From Diplonema papillatum (lineage: Eukaryota; Euglenozoa; Diplonemea; Diplonemida; Diplonemidae): 64,000 bases of DNA. The translations under genes and the position numbers were made by a program. The stretch lies in the NCBI GenBank assembly GCA_030068145.1, contig JAPJBO010000037.1, forward strand, positions 321,001 to 385,000, in the 5' to 3' direction. How positions within the stretch are numbered: the stretch's first letter is position 1; every line of letters starts with the position of its first letter. The notes under the pieces were generated by a model. That model was not told the origin of the DNA and searched no databases. It worked only from the letters and a program-made list of their open reading frames with translations. This document shows positions 46,293 through 58,040 of this stretch, in pieces.

Positions 46293-47151
46293 TGTGTGGG
46301 CCTTTGATCGCGTGGATGATGCCTCTCGCGCTGCTCCCCTTGAGGTTCCTGGCTCATGCCAAAGCGCCGCCGCCCGGGTTAAGGGGTCCTTCGACTACCC
46401 TGAGCAACGCACTATGCGCACTCCGTGTCTACGTTACAGCAGATGGAACGCGTCTGTTGCGCCGCTGCGGGGGCGGCCTACGAGTGGATGTCGTTGTGGC
46501 CTCCCGGCCGGAGCCATCGTCGGATGACTCCTCGCTTGAAGTCGCTTCTAGAGTTGAAGTTCGCTTGAGATTTCGGGATTTTAGGGTCTCCGGGTGACCT
46601 TTGTGAAATGGGGGTTCCTCATACTGAACAACCTTCCGATTTGCCCCTACAATGTATCGTGCAGAACACGCAAATGCCGATGTTTAAAAAGACGTAGGCA
46701 TTTGCGTGTTTTTAAGTACGAGTGGGAAACACCACCCCGCCTCAACCTTTTTTTCAACCGGAGACTCAGAAACACTGAGGGTTTCAAACAAAGAAAACAG
46801 TCCAAACGATTTGGAGTCGAACCCCGTTGCACAATCCACCTGCAGGCCGGATATTGGAACTATCTTGCCACGTACTACCCGGCGGCGTATGCAAACTACT
46901 ACGCCCACGCCCAGGCGCAAGCTCTCCCGTATGTTTTTTTTCTTGAAGAAGCAAAAACCGAGCCAGCGAGCTTTTTTTGTGTGTGGGTTTTATTATCCAA
47001 ACAAAAAAGGGGGTTTGCTCTCTCTATTATTTTCCGCTAAAAATTCCTTGCTACGTTAATTGTAGCACCCCACCCGTATTGCAATACGATATAGTTACGG
47101 ATATTCAACCTGCGCAAACTATAAGCAGCACCACAAATTCACGAAAAGAGA
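46293..47151. other. Intergenic or intron
   Basis: R motif in reverse at about 46545-46605. A hairpin joins two inverse copies of GCAAATGCCGATGTTTAAA near 46670-46710. No exon of the PH-like gene could be found. Confidence 0.45.
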
Positions 47152-47700
47152 AGTTCGGCCAGGGTGGTAAAGTCCGGGTGAAGCTATGGTCGGTGCTCGT
47201 ACCCGGGGGGGGCACAACCCTCCCTTCCATCCGCAGTCGAAGCGGCTGCGTCGAGTATTTGTGTGTGAGTGAACGTTTTCGTAGAAGCACCTGCTTTGCA
47301 GGAAATACTTACGGGCACCAGAGTACGTGCGCTCGGCTAAAGACCGGCGCGGGGCGAGACTGGAGGCAGCAGTTAATGTTCGGGGAACAGTAAAATTCGG
47401 GCTAAGTTCGGGCGATGCTAAGTTCTGGTGAAGCTTAGTTCGGACGGCGCTAAGTTCGAGTGATGCCAAGTTCGGGCGAAGCTAAGTTCTGGCGCTAAGC
47501 GCTGGTACTAAAAAAAGTTCGGGCACGAAGCGACGTTCGGCCAGGGTGGTAAAGTCCGGGTGAAGCTAAGGTCGGTGCTCGTACCCGGGGGCCCCCCCGG
47601 ATCCTCCCTTCCATCCGGAGTCAAAGCGGCTGCGTCGAGTATTTGTGTGAGTGAAGGTTTTCGTAGAAGCACCTGCTTTGCAGGAAATACTTGCGGACAC
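47152..47700 (+). repeat. Two-copy 381-bp repeat carrying an M2/M1 hybrid, with GCTAAGTTC minisatellite
   Basis: GTTCGGCCAGGGTGGTAAAG at 47152 recurs at 47533. Each unit has an M2-type right end (TCGAAGCGGCTGCGTCGAG) directly followed by an M1-type leader (GAAGCACCTGCTTTGCAGG). Between them, 47390-47520 repeats GCTAAGTTCGGGCGA-like words. Confidence 0.75.
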
Positions 47701-48099
47701 CAGAATATGCCTCAAGTATCGCCAGAAAACACCCCTCCCAAAACTTGCACTCTGCAATTACGTCTCCCCTTTTTCATCTCATTTCAATGACTTTCACAGA
47801 TCCGCGCAAGCCACGCAAGCAACTTCTTCTGAGGCCTCGGGCGTTAGAAGCAACAAGCGGTGGAAGAAGTGGCGGAAGTCTCTGCGGTGAGACGACAGGA
47901 GCTGCCAGCAGTCGAGGCGAAGTTGTAGATCGGGGACGACGATGATGAGGAAAAATAGCGGCCTAGATACCGCCGAACGTCCGGAGCTTCACCATCTGCG
48001 GAGCAGTTTTCTTTCGTACCAAAGCCGCTGTGCTTTGGGCGGAGACAAAAGGCACGCGACTCTCTCTTGTCTTTCGATGCAGGGGTTTGCAGGCGCCAA
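47701..48099. other. Intergenic
   Basis: Nothing recognised. Confidence 0.35.
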
Positions 48100-48505
48100 G
48101 GGTGGCGCCTGCGTCAGGTCAAGTGGCGAAATCTGTGGCCCTGTGACGACTGGGAGCACTACTTAGCGGGCTGCATCGTGTTGTAGCCGTGCCGTGCATA
48201 AGAACCTGCGTCTGGTGCAGTTGCATGGAATCGCCTGCGCGCGTTCATGGCTGCGCGCGCCTTTATCGCGAAGGTTGGCCGCCAAGGGTGGCGCCTGCGC
48301 CAGGTCAAGTGGCGAGATCTGCGGCCCTGTGACGGCTGAGAGCACTACTTAGTCGGGCTGCATCCTTGTGTTGTAGCCGTGTGCCGTGCATAAGAACCTG
48401 CGTCTGGTGCAGTTGATGCGTGGAATCGCCTGCTTACACTCGTGGCTGCGCGCCGTGAATGCGAAGGTTGCTGTCGCGGCAGGTCAAGTGGCGAGATCTG
48501 CGGCG
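48100..48505 (+). repeat. ~190-bp tandem repeat, 2.2 copies
   Basis: Unit with GGTGGCGCCTGCG, CAGGTCAAGTGGCGA and GTGCATAAGAACCTGCGTCT at 48105, 48290 and (short) 48478. No RNA structure recognised. Confidence 0.8.
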
Positions 48506-49256
48506 GAAACGTGGTGTTACCCAGCACAACCCACAAACTTATCGAACAAAAAGGCCGGTAGAAGCGTTTGGGAAACCATTGCAAACATGTTCCGAGGCGT
48601 GCAAAGGAAGCTCTCTGTGTATTGTAACATTTTCAGTCTTTCCCGGTCAGAACGGCTACTCCTCTCTTGGATACGGAACAATGCCACCGAGGGATTGGGC
48701 AGAAATATTCTGCCTACGTACGCTGCTGTGCACCTGCCTGGTATGCGATGCGACCTCTGTTCCCATCAGGGAGTCCTTAACCCCGGAAAGCAGGGTCCTA
48801 TGCTAAGAAGATAGAAAACACAGCCGCAAAGACCACCCAACACACGAACTAGCAGCTACCCACACCCAAGGGAAGAACACCAACCCGCCTTGACTGTCAA
48901 CCGTCGACACAAAAACACGGGTCCTTAAAACTCGAATCAGTCAAGACGGATGGGCTCCCATTCGACCTCAGAATCCGGGTGCGGTGCACACAGCATCGTA
49001 CTGTGCCACGGATCTTTCTGCCCGAACCTTCCCTCCCCCTTTGGCATCCTTCCATGTATTCTTCGCCAGGACACATTGTTGTAGCAGCGCGAATGCCGCT
49101 TTTTCGCCATGATGTTGCAGCGGCATCATGTTTGTATCACGGTGTCGCGTGTGCGGCAAAAAACAACCGCATGTCACTCGGACCCGTGCTATTATTTGGT
49201 GAGGAACGCATCCGAATCAGTCAAACGTCTTTCCCCGTCTGTCCTTCTTTTGTTGT
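48506..49256. other. Intergenic
   Basis: No gene or repeat recognised beyond short CT tracts before the next M1 copy. Confidence 0.35.
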
Positions 49257-49684
49257 TTAAGCACCTGCTTTGTAGGAAATGCTTGAGGAGACTGCCAGTT
49301 GCGATAGATCAAAGGAGGTAAATGTGCTGTAGCCCACACGAAACACAGGTGAATCTGGGTTCAGCGGCGGGCGTAAGCGTTCAACAAAAAAGACCCACTT
49401 TGTAGTTGTATTGTTTTCTCCCCCTCTAGCCTCCTTCGAAATGAGCACAAGGCAGTCCCTCGAGTATTTTATAAGCACCTGCTTTGTAGGAAATACTTGA
49501 GGAGGCTGCCGGCTGCAAAAGATCAAAGAAGGCAAATGTGCTGTAACCCACACGAAACACAGGTGTGAACCTGGGTTCAGTGGCGGGCGTAAGCGTTCAA
49601 CAATAACGACCCACTTTGTAGTTGTATAGTTTCTCCCCCTCTAGCCTCCTTCGAAGTAAGCACAAGGCAGCCCCTCGAGTATTT
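49257..49684 (+). mobile_element. Two full M1 elements head to tail
   Basis: Copies 49257-49470 and 49471-49684 abut exactly (GTATTTT then ATAAGCACC). Each is 214 bp, with modest divergence between them. Confidence 0.85.
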
Positions 49685-51029
49685 CCCACCTCCCGCCCAG
49701 TGATATCGAATGCGTTCACTTGTAGGGATCCCAACCCGTGAGCAGAGATGATGCTCGTGGAAACTTGTACTACCATAGTTTATTGTAGCGAGTGCTCTAC
49801 GTGTCATCCATCTGACAAGTACCTTATCCGTGGCAGTTGCCTGGAATTCCTTTCAAGTACTTTTCCTTGAACGTCACGGACCCCCATCCACCCACCCGTG
49901 TGCTCTCGTCGCCATCCAGTGTCAAGGCCCTTGTACATCGAAACGTGGCCTTCTCTTCAATCAAAGTTCGAGGGGTGAAAATAGAGAGTAACGAACGACG
50001 TGGTGACGGCTCTGCAGCCCCATGCGGTGTTTTGCTCTTCGGATTATTCCCTTCTTCTTACCGGTGCCACCGTGCGGGCGTGTTTGCAGGGAGACGAGCT
50101 GAAAATCAGGGGGGAGAAGGAGCGGTGAAAGTCAGGGGGGAGAAAGGTGGCGGGCGCTTGAGAGTGAACCCGGAATGGCGTTTGGCCCAAATATCAAGGT
50201 CTTTCTTTGAATCTTGGCCCAAGCCATTTTGGGTTCGAATCTCAAAGTTTGAAGTCGGACGTTGAACTGGTCGATTTTGAATTTGCTTTGAACCGGTTGG
50301 ACGCACCGGAAGGCTCAGGTGTGAAGGCCTATTATGTCTGCGGCTGGAAAGACCAGGTGTGGTGTTTAGCACCTGACCTTCTGCGCAAGAAACGCTTTCT
50401 TCCGGAACAGTCTTTCTCCGGAGCCACCGTCAGCCGGTCAACCAGAGACTTTCAAACACCAACGTTCGAAACCTCAGAATATGCATGTTATTCTCAAAAA
50501 TATGCATCTGCGCGCAGGCGGCATGCGTGGTGGCAACGCTTTTCCCTTGCAGGCGTGCTACTAAAATAAGCTGCACAATAAGAGTACTCGGGTATTCTTC
50601 GCGACCAGCACGGCGCGCGTGCAGTGAGTCTCAAGCACACCGCGAAAACTGGGGGGGGGGGGGCACGCGCTCTGTATCTCCAACCTTCAGCTCCAGCTTC
50701 TGATACTGGACTCCACCGCACTGACCTTTAGAAGCCTTGATGTGGGCCAACTGTTCTGGAGGGACTGACCTTTAGAAGCCTTGATGTGGGCCAACTTTTC
50801 TGGAGGGAGTGCTGCCGCAGGCTGTCGCCGGGAAGAGGGCGTGGGTTCCCACCGTCAGGTGAGCCAGGCCAGATTCGGGGCGGCTCCCTGGGAGGGGGAG
50901 TAGTCGCGCCTAGCAGTCCCAAGGGCCTCTCCCCAGTGTACCTTGGTGTTCCGGCCGGGGGGGGGGCAGTGCTGACACTACCCTGAGAGCCCCCAACGAC
51001 TTTGCAAGGGACCCCCCCCCCCACGGTGC
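49685..51029. other. Intergenic with 50.72-50.81 kb short duplication
   Basis: ACTGACCTTTAGAAGCCTTG followed by ATGTGGGCCAACT occurs at 50719 and 50765. G/C-runs at 50650, 50955 and 51010. Frames at 49837-50569 lack recognisable domains. Confidence 0.45.
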
Positions 51030-51205
51030 ACTAGTAAGGCCAATCACTAGTCATTTTAAAGTGAACTTACTTGTAAGAAATCTTACTAGTAATATGACTA
51101 GTGCCACTAGTCATTCTTACTAGTGGCACTAGTAAGAATGACTAGTGCACTAGTAAGAATTACTAGTGCACTAGTAAGAATGACTAGTGCACTAGTCATG
51201 TTTGT
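51030..51205. repeat. Cluster of ACTAGT palindromes
   Basis: At least ten ACTAGT or CACTAGTG words, mostly as units of CACTAGTAAGAATGACTAGTG, giving nested inverted repeats that could fold back. Confidence 0.8.
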
Positions 51206-52204
51206 TAGTGTTTTACACAGTAAAGTCCATTTTTAGGCGGTGGATATGGCGTGGGTGTCCGACCCACGCTCGAATACTGTTCCGCAGGTTCGTCCTGCCG
51301 ATGTTGTGCACGCAGAAACATGAATGGTGAACACTAGGTTGCCAAGCCACCTGCCGTAAGTGCGCACAACATTTCCTGTCGCCTGGCAGAGGAGTTTCCC
51401 AAGCACCTTTTGTGTTGTGAGGCAATGTTGCAGCGGAAGCCCTCCGTGCAGCAAAGATGTTGTGGAAGACAGCCCCGTGGTCGGGCCAAGCTCGCCATTC
51501 ACTGCTGTAGAGAGCCAGCTGGGCACACTGATGCATAGACATGCCGAATCGCATTATGTTCCCTGCAATGATGGCGCCGATAGCGATAACTTCTACAACG
51601 ACCCCCCCCCCGCGCGAGGCAGCGTTCTGCCTAAACATTAAACTAAGTTTTTCCCCCCAGGAAACATAAAACCCAAACCCCAGACGGGCCAGATTCAGTT
51701 TCCGCCCCTGCTCCCCACCCACCTGTATGTGTTCTCGTGATCATCGCTACTGCGCTGACCTTTCCCGAGGACACATCAAAACAAGCAATCATCAGTGCGA
51801 AACACAAGCGTTGTCTCGATGAGAACAGGTGAGTCGCAGCTCTTGACGAAACAGGTAGAGAAAAGGAGTTATTGTTCTTCTAACGAAGTTTTCTAGAGAA
51901 CCTCGCAAAAACACCAACGAAAGGTCGAAAGCCACGAAAACACGAACAAAAACCGAACGGAACGAACCCACACGCAGGAAGCGAAAGGAAAGGGTGGAGG
52001 GAACACTTCAAGCACGTGAACCTACCCCTCCCCGCCCTCCCGGCACATTCGCAAACGAACAGCAAAAGCACAAAAAAAGACGTGATGATGCGCCCATGCA
52101 AAGCTTAGGAAAAGACGCGATATCCTCCCTGAGCCGTGCGCCCGTGACGGAGCGAAAAACGGACTCGCAGACAAGAAGCACCAAGACTTGCCGGACCCCT
52201 TCTC
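51206..52204. other. Intergenic
   Basis: No gene supported. TTCTGCCTAAACATTAAACT at 51627 matches 34350, a shared repeat edge. Confidence 0.4.
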
Positions 52205-52735
52205 GTAGCCGGTACCCTTGAAGTACCTCCTGCCAATACGTTGGGGTAGAATCTCTTTGAGTATTCGAACCCCCTTTTTAGGCATTTCTGCGTCTCGTCG
52301 CTTCCGGCGAAGACCTTTTTTGACAGCCGATATACGATTGACGGGCTTCCCCGAGTCTTGTCGTCGTTTACCAGAAAGGACCTCTTCTCGTAGCCGACAC
52401 CCTTGTGAGTACTTCCTACCGATACTTCGTGGTACTTCCTTGAGGCGTTTTCAGCGTCTCGTCGCTTCCCGGCGAAGACCTTTTTTTGCAGCCGATAGCG
52501 ATTGAGGTGCTTCCCCGAAGTCTTGGTCGTTTCTCAGAAAGGGACCTCTTCTCGTAGCCGCACCCTTGTGAGTACTTCCTACCGATACTTCGTGGTACTT
52601 CCTTGAGGCGTTTTCTGCGTCTCGTCGCTTCCCGGCGAAGACCTTATTGTGCAGCCGACATACGATTGGCGGGCTTCCCCGAGTCTTGTCGTTTCCCAGA
52701 AAGGACCCCTTCGTGTAGCCAACACCCTTGCGGTG
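52205..52735 (+). repeat. ~170-bp tandem repeat upstream of the large PH-like gene
   Basis: Three and a fraction units with CTCGTAGCC, TACTTCGTGGTACTTCCTTG and GTCTCGTCGCTTCCCGGCGA, ending in GTCTTGTCGTTTCCCAGAAA. The right-most unit runs into an R4 fragment and then the gene. Confidence 0.8.
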
Positions 52736-52795
52736 CGGTGGTGTGTTGAGCACGTCCATTCCGAGCACGTCCTTGCAAACCCCCCCGCGCGCGCG

Positions 52796-55700
52796 ATGCC
52801 GCTGCCCGCCGACGACGGCGATGCGAAAAGGAAGGCGCTTTTGCGTGTTTTCAACAAGCACGCGGAACCGGACGCGAGCACCGCCTCCCGTGTGCTGGAC
52901 AAGCCGGCCTTCACGGGGGCCCTGAGAGAGCTCGGGTTCTTCAAGGTCACCACCGAAGACAAGGCGGGCGTCCTTATTGACAAGCTGCTGGCAGCGATGC
53001 GGGGGCCGCCGGTCCACCTCGACGCCTTCGTCCACATCATGGGCGGGGTGACATCCGCCAAGGCTGCGAAACCGCAGCAGCAGCAGGAGCAGCAGCACCA
53101 ACAGCAGCACCAGTATCAACAGCACCAACAGCAGGAGGATCAGCAGCACCAGCAGCAGCAGTATCAACAGCACCAACCACAACAGCAGTATCAACAGCAG
53201 CAGCACCAACAGCAGCAGCAGTATCACCAGCACCAACAGCAGGAGGATCAGCAGCACCAACAACAGCAGTATCAACAGCAGCAGAAGCAGCGGCAGTACC
53301 AACAGCAGCAGCATCAACAGCAGCAGCGACAGCTGAAGCAGCAGCAGAGCAGCGCAGTATCGCCGCCCGACGCGGGGCCGGACGCCGCCTTTTCGGACCC
53401 GCCGACGCCGCCGCCGCCGCCGCGCCCGCCGAGCCCGGTCCACCGGGGACCTCCCCACCGGCAGGTCACCGCCGGGGTCCCGAGGTTCCCGGCCGCGCCG
53501 GTGGTCTCGTCGGCTTCGGGGCGGGACAACGGCAGGCTCCCGTCCCCGAAGCGGGCGTACTCATACTCGCCAGAGCCGCCCGGTGGGGAATCCCCGCCGC
53601 TGTCCGTGTCTGGATACCGGTCTAGAAGCTCGAGCCCCGCAGAGCTACCGGTGGCGCCGTTCACCCAAGCGCCGTACGCCCACGCCAGGCGCCCCGCGGA
53701 CGTGCCCGCGCGCAGCCCGTCGTTCGAAGTCCTCGAGCGGCAGCCGGAGACGATGACCCGGATCCACAGCGAGAGCGAAGGCCGCCACGAGGAGCGTCTC
53801 GCCAAGCTGAAGCTCGCCGGCACACCGCCGCCGCCCGCCCCGTCCGCGCGCGCAGCAGCAGCGGCGGCGGGCGGAGCGAGGGCCGCTGACGACGATGTTC
53901 TGGCGGTTCCGTATTCCGCGAACTCGAAACCGGCGTCGTCGTCGGCCTCTTCGTCCGAGAAGGACGCGCCGCAGGTCATCCGGCACGTGGGCGGCTTCCC
54001 TGCCAGGGAGGCTCCGAAGGAGGCGTACTCCTTCACGTCTCCGGTCGAGGCGCAGGCCACGTCGCTTATGGGGGAGCCTGGCGTGCAGGGCATGCGGCGG
54101 GGCTCTGCGGCGCAGCAGCAGGATCAACAGCAGCACTATCAGCAGCAGCAGCAGCAGCAAAATCCGCCGCAGCAGCATCAACAGCAGCAGTACCAGCGGC
54201 ACCAGCGGCAGCAGGAGCAGCAGATCCGCCTCCCCACCGGCTGGCGGGAGCGCGAGAGCTCGAGCCAGCGGCGCTCTTCGTCGTCGGCGTCCTCGACGCC
54301 CCCGCGCCGGGAGCCGCCGCCGCTGGCCCCGCTGACCCTCGCCCTGGCGGACCTTTCGGTCGCCCGCGTGTCCTCCAGTCCGTGGACGGGGATGCCTTTT
54401 GTATCCATCGACGACCAGCCCCCCGGCATCAAACGCGCCCTGTCCTGCCTCGCCGGCGGGTTTCCCCCCGGCGCGGTCCCGGGGATCCACGCGGTGGGGT
54501 TCACTGCAAGCGGGCTGGCGAGGCGCCCGGCGGAGGGGGGGTACCGAGGGGGGTCGGTAGTTCTGGTGACAGACGCAGCGGTGCTGCTGCTGAGTGGGGA
54601 TGGCGGGGTGTGTGCGTGCGTGGCGCTGGCGAATGTGTCCGGAGTCTACGTGGTGAGGGGGGCCGGCGGGTGCGTGGGGGTGCAGGCGCGGTACGACCCG
54701 GGGTTGCTGTACGATCCGCCGGCGGGCGGGGAGGCCAACGAAGTCGTGCTGCAGGCGGTCGTCCGCGCAGCGGAGGCGAGGCAGAAGCTGAGCATCGAGC
54801 TGACGTACTGCGACACGGCGCAAGCCGTGCGGGAGTACATCCAACACGACCCCTTCCACCAACCCCCCGCGAACCCCCTACCCGTGACCCTGTACACCCC
54901 CACCTCCCATCCCGTTTCCACCGCCCAGCCAGAGCTGCTCCCCGGTGGTGCAGACCAACCTGCGGCGGGACTCGGGAAACTCGGTGGCCTCCTCGGGGGT
55001 GCGCCCCGCCGCAACATCCTCGCCGCCGGGACCTACCCCGTGTCGAAGGACGCCGCGTGGCTGCGGCAGCTGGCCGGCGAGGGGAAGGCGGGGTTCTTCG
55101 TCGACGCACCGTGGGCGGACCGGCGCTACCGGATCTCGGTCGCGAAGGCGAGTTTGCCGTCGGTGCAGGTGGGGGCTGTCCGCGGCGTGGTGGCGGAGTG
55201 GACGGGGTGGGCCCTGGGGGACCTGGGGCTGGTGTCACCCACAGGGGAGGACCTTGAGTGCGACGGCGTGAAGGGGCGGGAGATCGGGCTGCGGGCCGGC
55301 GACGTGTTCACGGCGGTCGCGAAGGGGGGGGGGTCCGAGTCTCCGAGGCTGTCGGTCGCGGTGTCGCCCGAGTACAGGGACCGGAGCGCCGGCAGCTGCT
55401 TGGCGGACGAGGGGGAGAAGACTCAAATCGTGACGTTTTCGCCGTGCTCGTCGGCCTCCGCGAGCCCCCGGCGCCCGCGGTCGACGCCGCCGCCGCCGCC
55501 GAAGGCGCTTTTTCAGGCAGACGACGACGACGACGGCCGCGACACGCCGCCGCGCGCGGCGGCGAACCAAAAAGAAGTCTCGTTCGCGGGCTTGGCGACC
55601 GGCGAAATCTCGCCCATCGGCCACGAGGCCGCGGAGCCGCAGCGGCTGCCCCTGCGGCGCGACGCGGCGGGCGGGGGCGCTGCCTCTGGACGGGCGCAGC

Positions 55701-56076
55701 AGGAGCAGCAGCAGCAGCACTCGGTTCATCTCGGGCAAGCCCCGGAAAACGACGGCAGCGCCCCGCAGAACGCGGTGCCAGGGCTCCCCTCCACCACCCC
55801 GATGCAGTCCCCCGGCGGCGAAGCCGGCGCGGGGCGGGCGCGGCTGCACACGATCCACCTCAAGCAGTCCCCCCACGCGCACGGCAACCCCGCACTCGAC
55901 AGGGGCAGTCGAGCACCAGGGGTTCTTCCAGGGGCTCCGTCAACCACCTTGAAGCAGCCGGTTGGGGATGCGGTCCCCCACGACCCGGCCCACGAGGACG
56001 CCGGAGGGGTGCGACATGCCGCCGGCGGCGGTCCGTCCCCGCAGCAGCCGGGCGGAGAAGGCGGACATGGACACAG

Positions 56077-56120
<44 letters not shown>

Positions 56121-57739
56121 AGCAGCAGCACCAGGTCGCACCCGACGGCGACAGCTTCGTCAACGGACTGCAGCACACCGCGCCGGCGCCGAAGGGTCCC
56201 GGCGGGGAGCCCGGCCCAGCGCGCGTGGACGGTGTTCCCGTCGTCGTCGTGCGGGGCGCCGCGGGAAGTGAAACCCTCAGTTCGCGGAAAGGGTCTCAAG
56301 AGCACCCAGGGTCTCTAGGGTATCAGCTCCCAGGGTATCATGGATCCCAAGGGTATCAAGGGCCCCCAGGGTCTCAAGGAGATCAAGGATCCCAAGGGTA
56401 TCAAGGGCATCAAGGATCCCAAGGGTATCAAGGGCCCCCAGGGTCTGAAGGAGATCAACGATCCCAAGGGTATCAAGGGCATCAAGGATCCCAAGGGGTT
56501 CAACCACTGGAGGGCCGAGGACCACTCCTGCGGTTTGCCGGTCCGGTGTTCGTGGCGAAGAAGGTCGTGGAGGGCGAAACGCCGCCGCCGCCCCTTGCGC
56601 CCGCCGCCGCCGCCTCCGGGCACGCGACGCCGAAGGACCCGTTTTTCCCGCCGGGCTACAAGCCGACCCTGTCGCTCCTCTCGAGCCCCGGCTCCCGCTG
56701 CGACGTCGCGACGGTCCTGTTCCAGGAGGACCAGAGGCAGCCGCCGCCACCCCCCAGATGGGCCACCGCCCGGCGAGCACCCGCCGAACGGCCCGCCAGC
56801 GCGCCGCCGCCCCCGCACGGCCGCGCGCCGAGGGACACGCCGTCGTTCCCGGCGGCCGCCGCGGCGGGCGGCGGGGCTGCGGCGCCGCAGCCGGCCCGCC
56901 AGCCGACGATCACCGTGTGCGACGTGCGGTACCACCAGCCGCAGCAGCCGCTGCCGGTTGCCTCCCAGGCACAGTCCCGGGGGGCTGAGCTCCGTGTGAG
57001 CGACCTGCGGGGGGCGCCGCCGGAGTCCTGCTTCCAAGCGGCGGCGCGCCCGTCGTTCGCGTCGCCCGTGTGGGCAGACCCCGCGGAGCAGCAGCAAGCC
57101 AGCCGGGGAAGAGGGGCAGACAGCCACGGGCGAACGGGAACAACCCTTCGGGTCACAGAACACGAAGGGAGGGGTGTGGTTGACGCGAGCCTCGGAATCA
57201 GCCCGGGTTCCGCCCACGCGGCGGGAGGCTTCGCGCCGGCGCTGCGGTCGACGCCTGCCGGCGTCGTGCACGGCGGGGCAGCGGGTCCGGAGGCGTATGC
57301 GGCGATCCAGCGGCAGCTGCAGGAGCTGCAGAGGGAGCTGCACCCGTACTACCACGCGCAGACGGCCGCGCTGCAGAGGCAGCAGCAGCAGCAGCAGCTG
57401 CTGCTGCAGGGCCAGCGGCCGTGGGGGCCGGAGCAGAATGAGGTCACGGCGCAGGGGGTGCCGGGCGGGGGCGACCGGCGGGCGGGCGGCCTCCTCGCGA
57501 GCGCGACGCGGCAGGTGCACTTGGAGCGCGAGCGGGAGAGCCGGCGCCGCGGCCGCGGCGACAGCCCCCCGTCCGCCAGCCTCGCCGGGTCCCGCAGCGT
57601 GTCGCCGGTGCGCAGCACCGGGCGGCAGCCGCAGCACCTGCAGCCGCCGAAGCCGCAGCCGGTCCTGCAGATCACGCCGCTCAGCTACGCGATCCCCAGC
57701 CTCTTCCCTTCGGCCTCGCCGCAGCCCCGCGCCCGACAG
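52796..57739 (+). CDS. Very large glutamine/proline-rich protein with PH-like domain
   Basis: 1648 codons in one exon. Order: EF-hand-like helical start without clear calcium loops (KRKALLRVFNKHAEPDASTA); glutamine-rich blocks at 53080-53345 and 54115-54230; proline/serine linkers; a PH-like domain at about 54385-54850 (MPFVSIDDQPPGIKRALSCL onward); a compact beta-rich segment at 55020-55330; a poly-proline run at 56080-56125; a GYQG/GSQ repeat; and a helical, Q-rich end. ATG 52796 is chosen because the frame upstream is only tandem repeat. A GTGCGC donor at 57740 in phase 0 ends the exon, so the C-terminus is probably outside. Scaffold or cytoskeletal role is a guess. Confidence 0.75.
56270..56512 (+). 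repeat. In-frame minisatellite coding GSQGYQG-type repeats
   Basis: GGGTATCAAGGGC and GGATCCCAAGG words of 12-24 bases repeat about ten times inside the large gene. They keep frame throughout and encode glycine/glutamine-rich units (GSQGYQGPPGSQGDQ). Confidence 0.9.
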
Positions 57740-57767
57740 GTGCGCCGATTTTGTTTTTTTTTGTTGT

Positions 57768-58040
57768 ATAAGCACCTGCTTTGTAGGAAATACTTGAGGA
57801 GGCTGCCAGCTGCAAAAGATCAAAGGAGATATGTGCTGTAGCCCACACGAAACACAGGTGAATCTGGGTTTAGTGGCGGGAGTAAGCGTTCAACAAAAAA
57901 GACCCATTTTGTAGTTGTATTGTTTCTTCCCCTCTAGCCTCCTTCGAAGTAAGCACAAGGCAGCCCCTCGAGTATTTTCTCGTACCTGCTTTGTAGGAAA
58001 TACTTCAGGAGGCTGCCAGTTGCGAAATCTCAATTGGCGT
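57768..58040 (+). mobile_element. M1 element plus left end of a second, head to tail
   Basis: 57768-57978 is complete. 57982-58040 starts a second copy (CGTACCTGCTTTGTAGG) that stops after the first inverted block. The first lies 28 bases after the proposed donor of the large gene, that is, in its intron. Confidence 0.8.

Noticed and set aside
50220-50260. tRNA-like GGTTCGAATC near 50229
   Set aside because: No cloverleaf stems can be drawn around it. No tRNA was recognised anywhere in the window.
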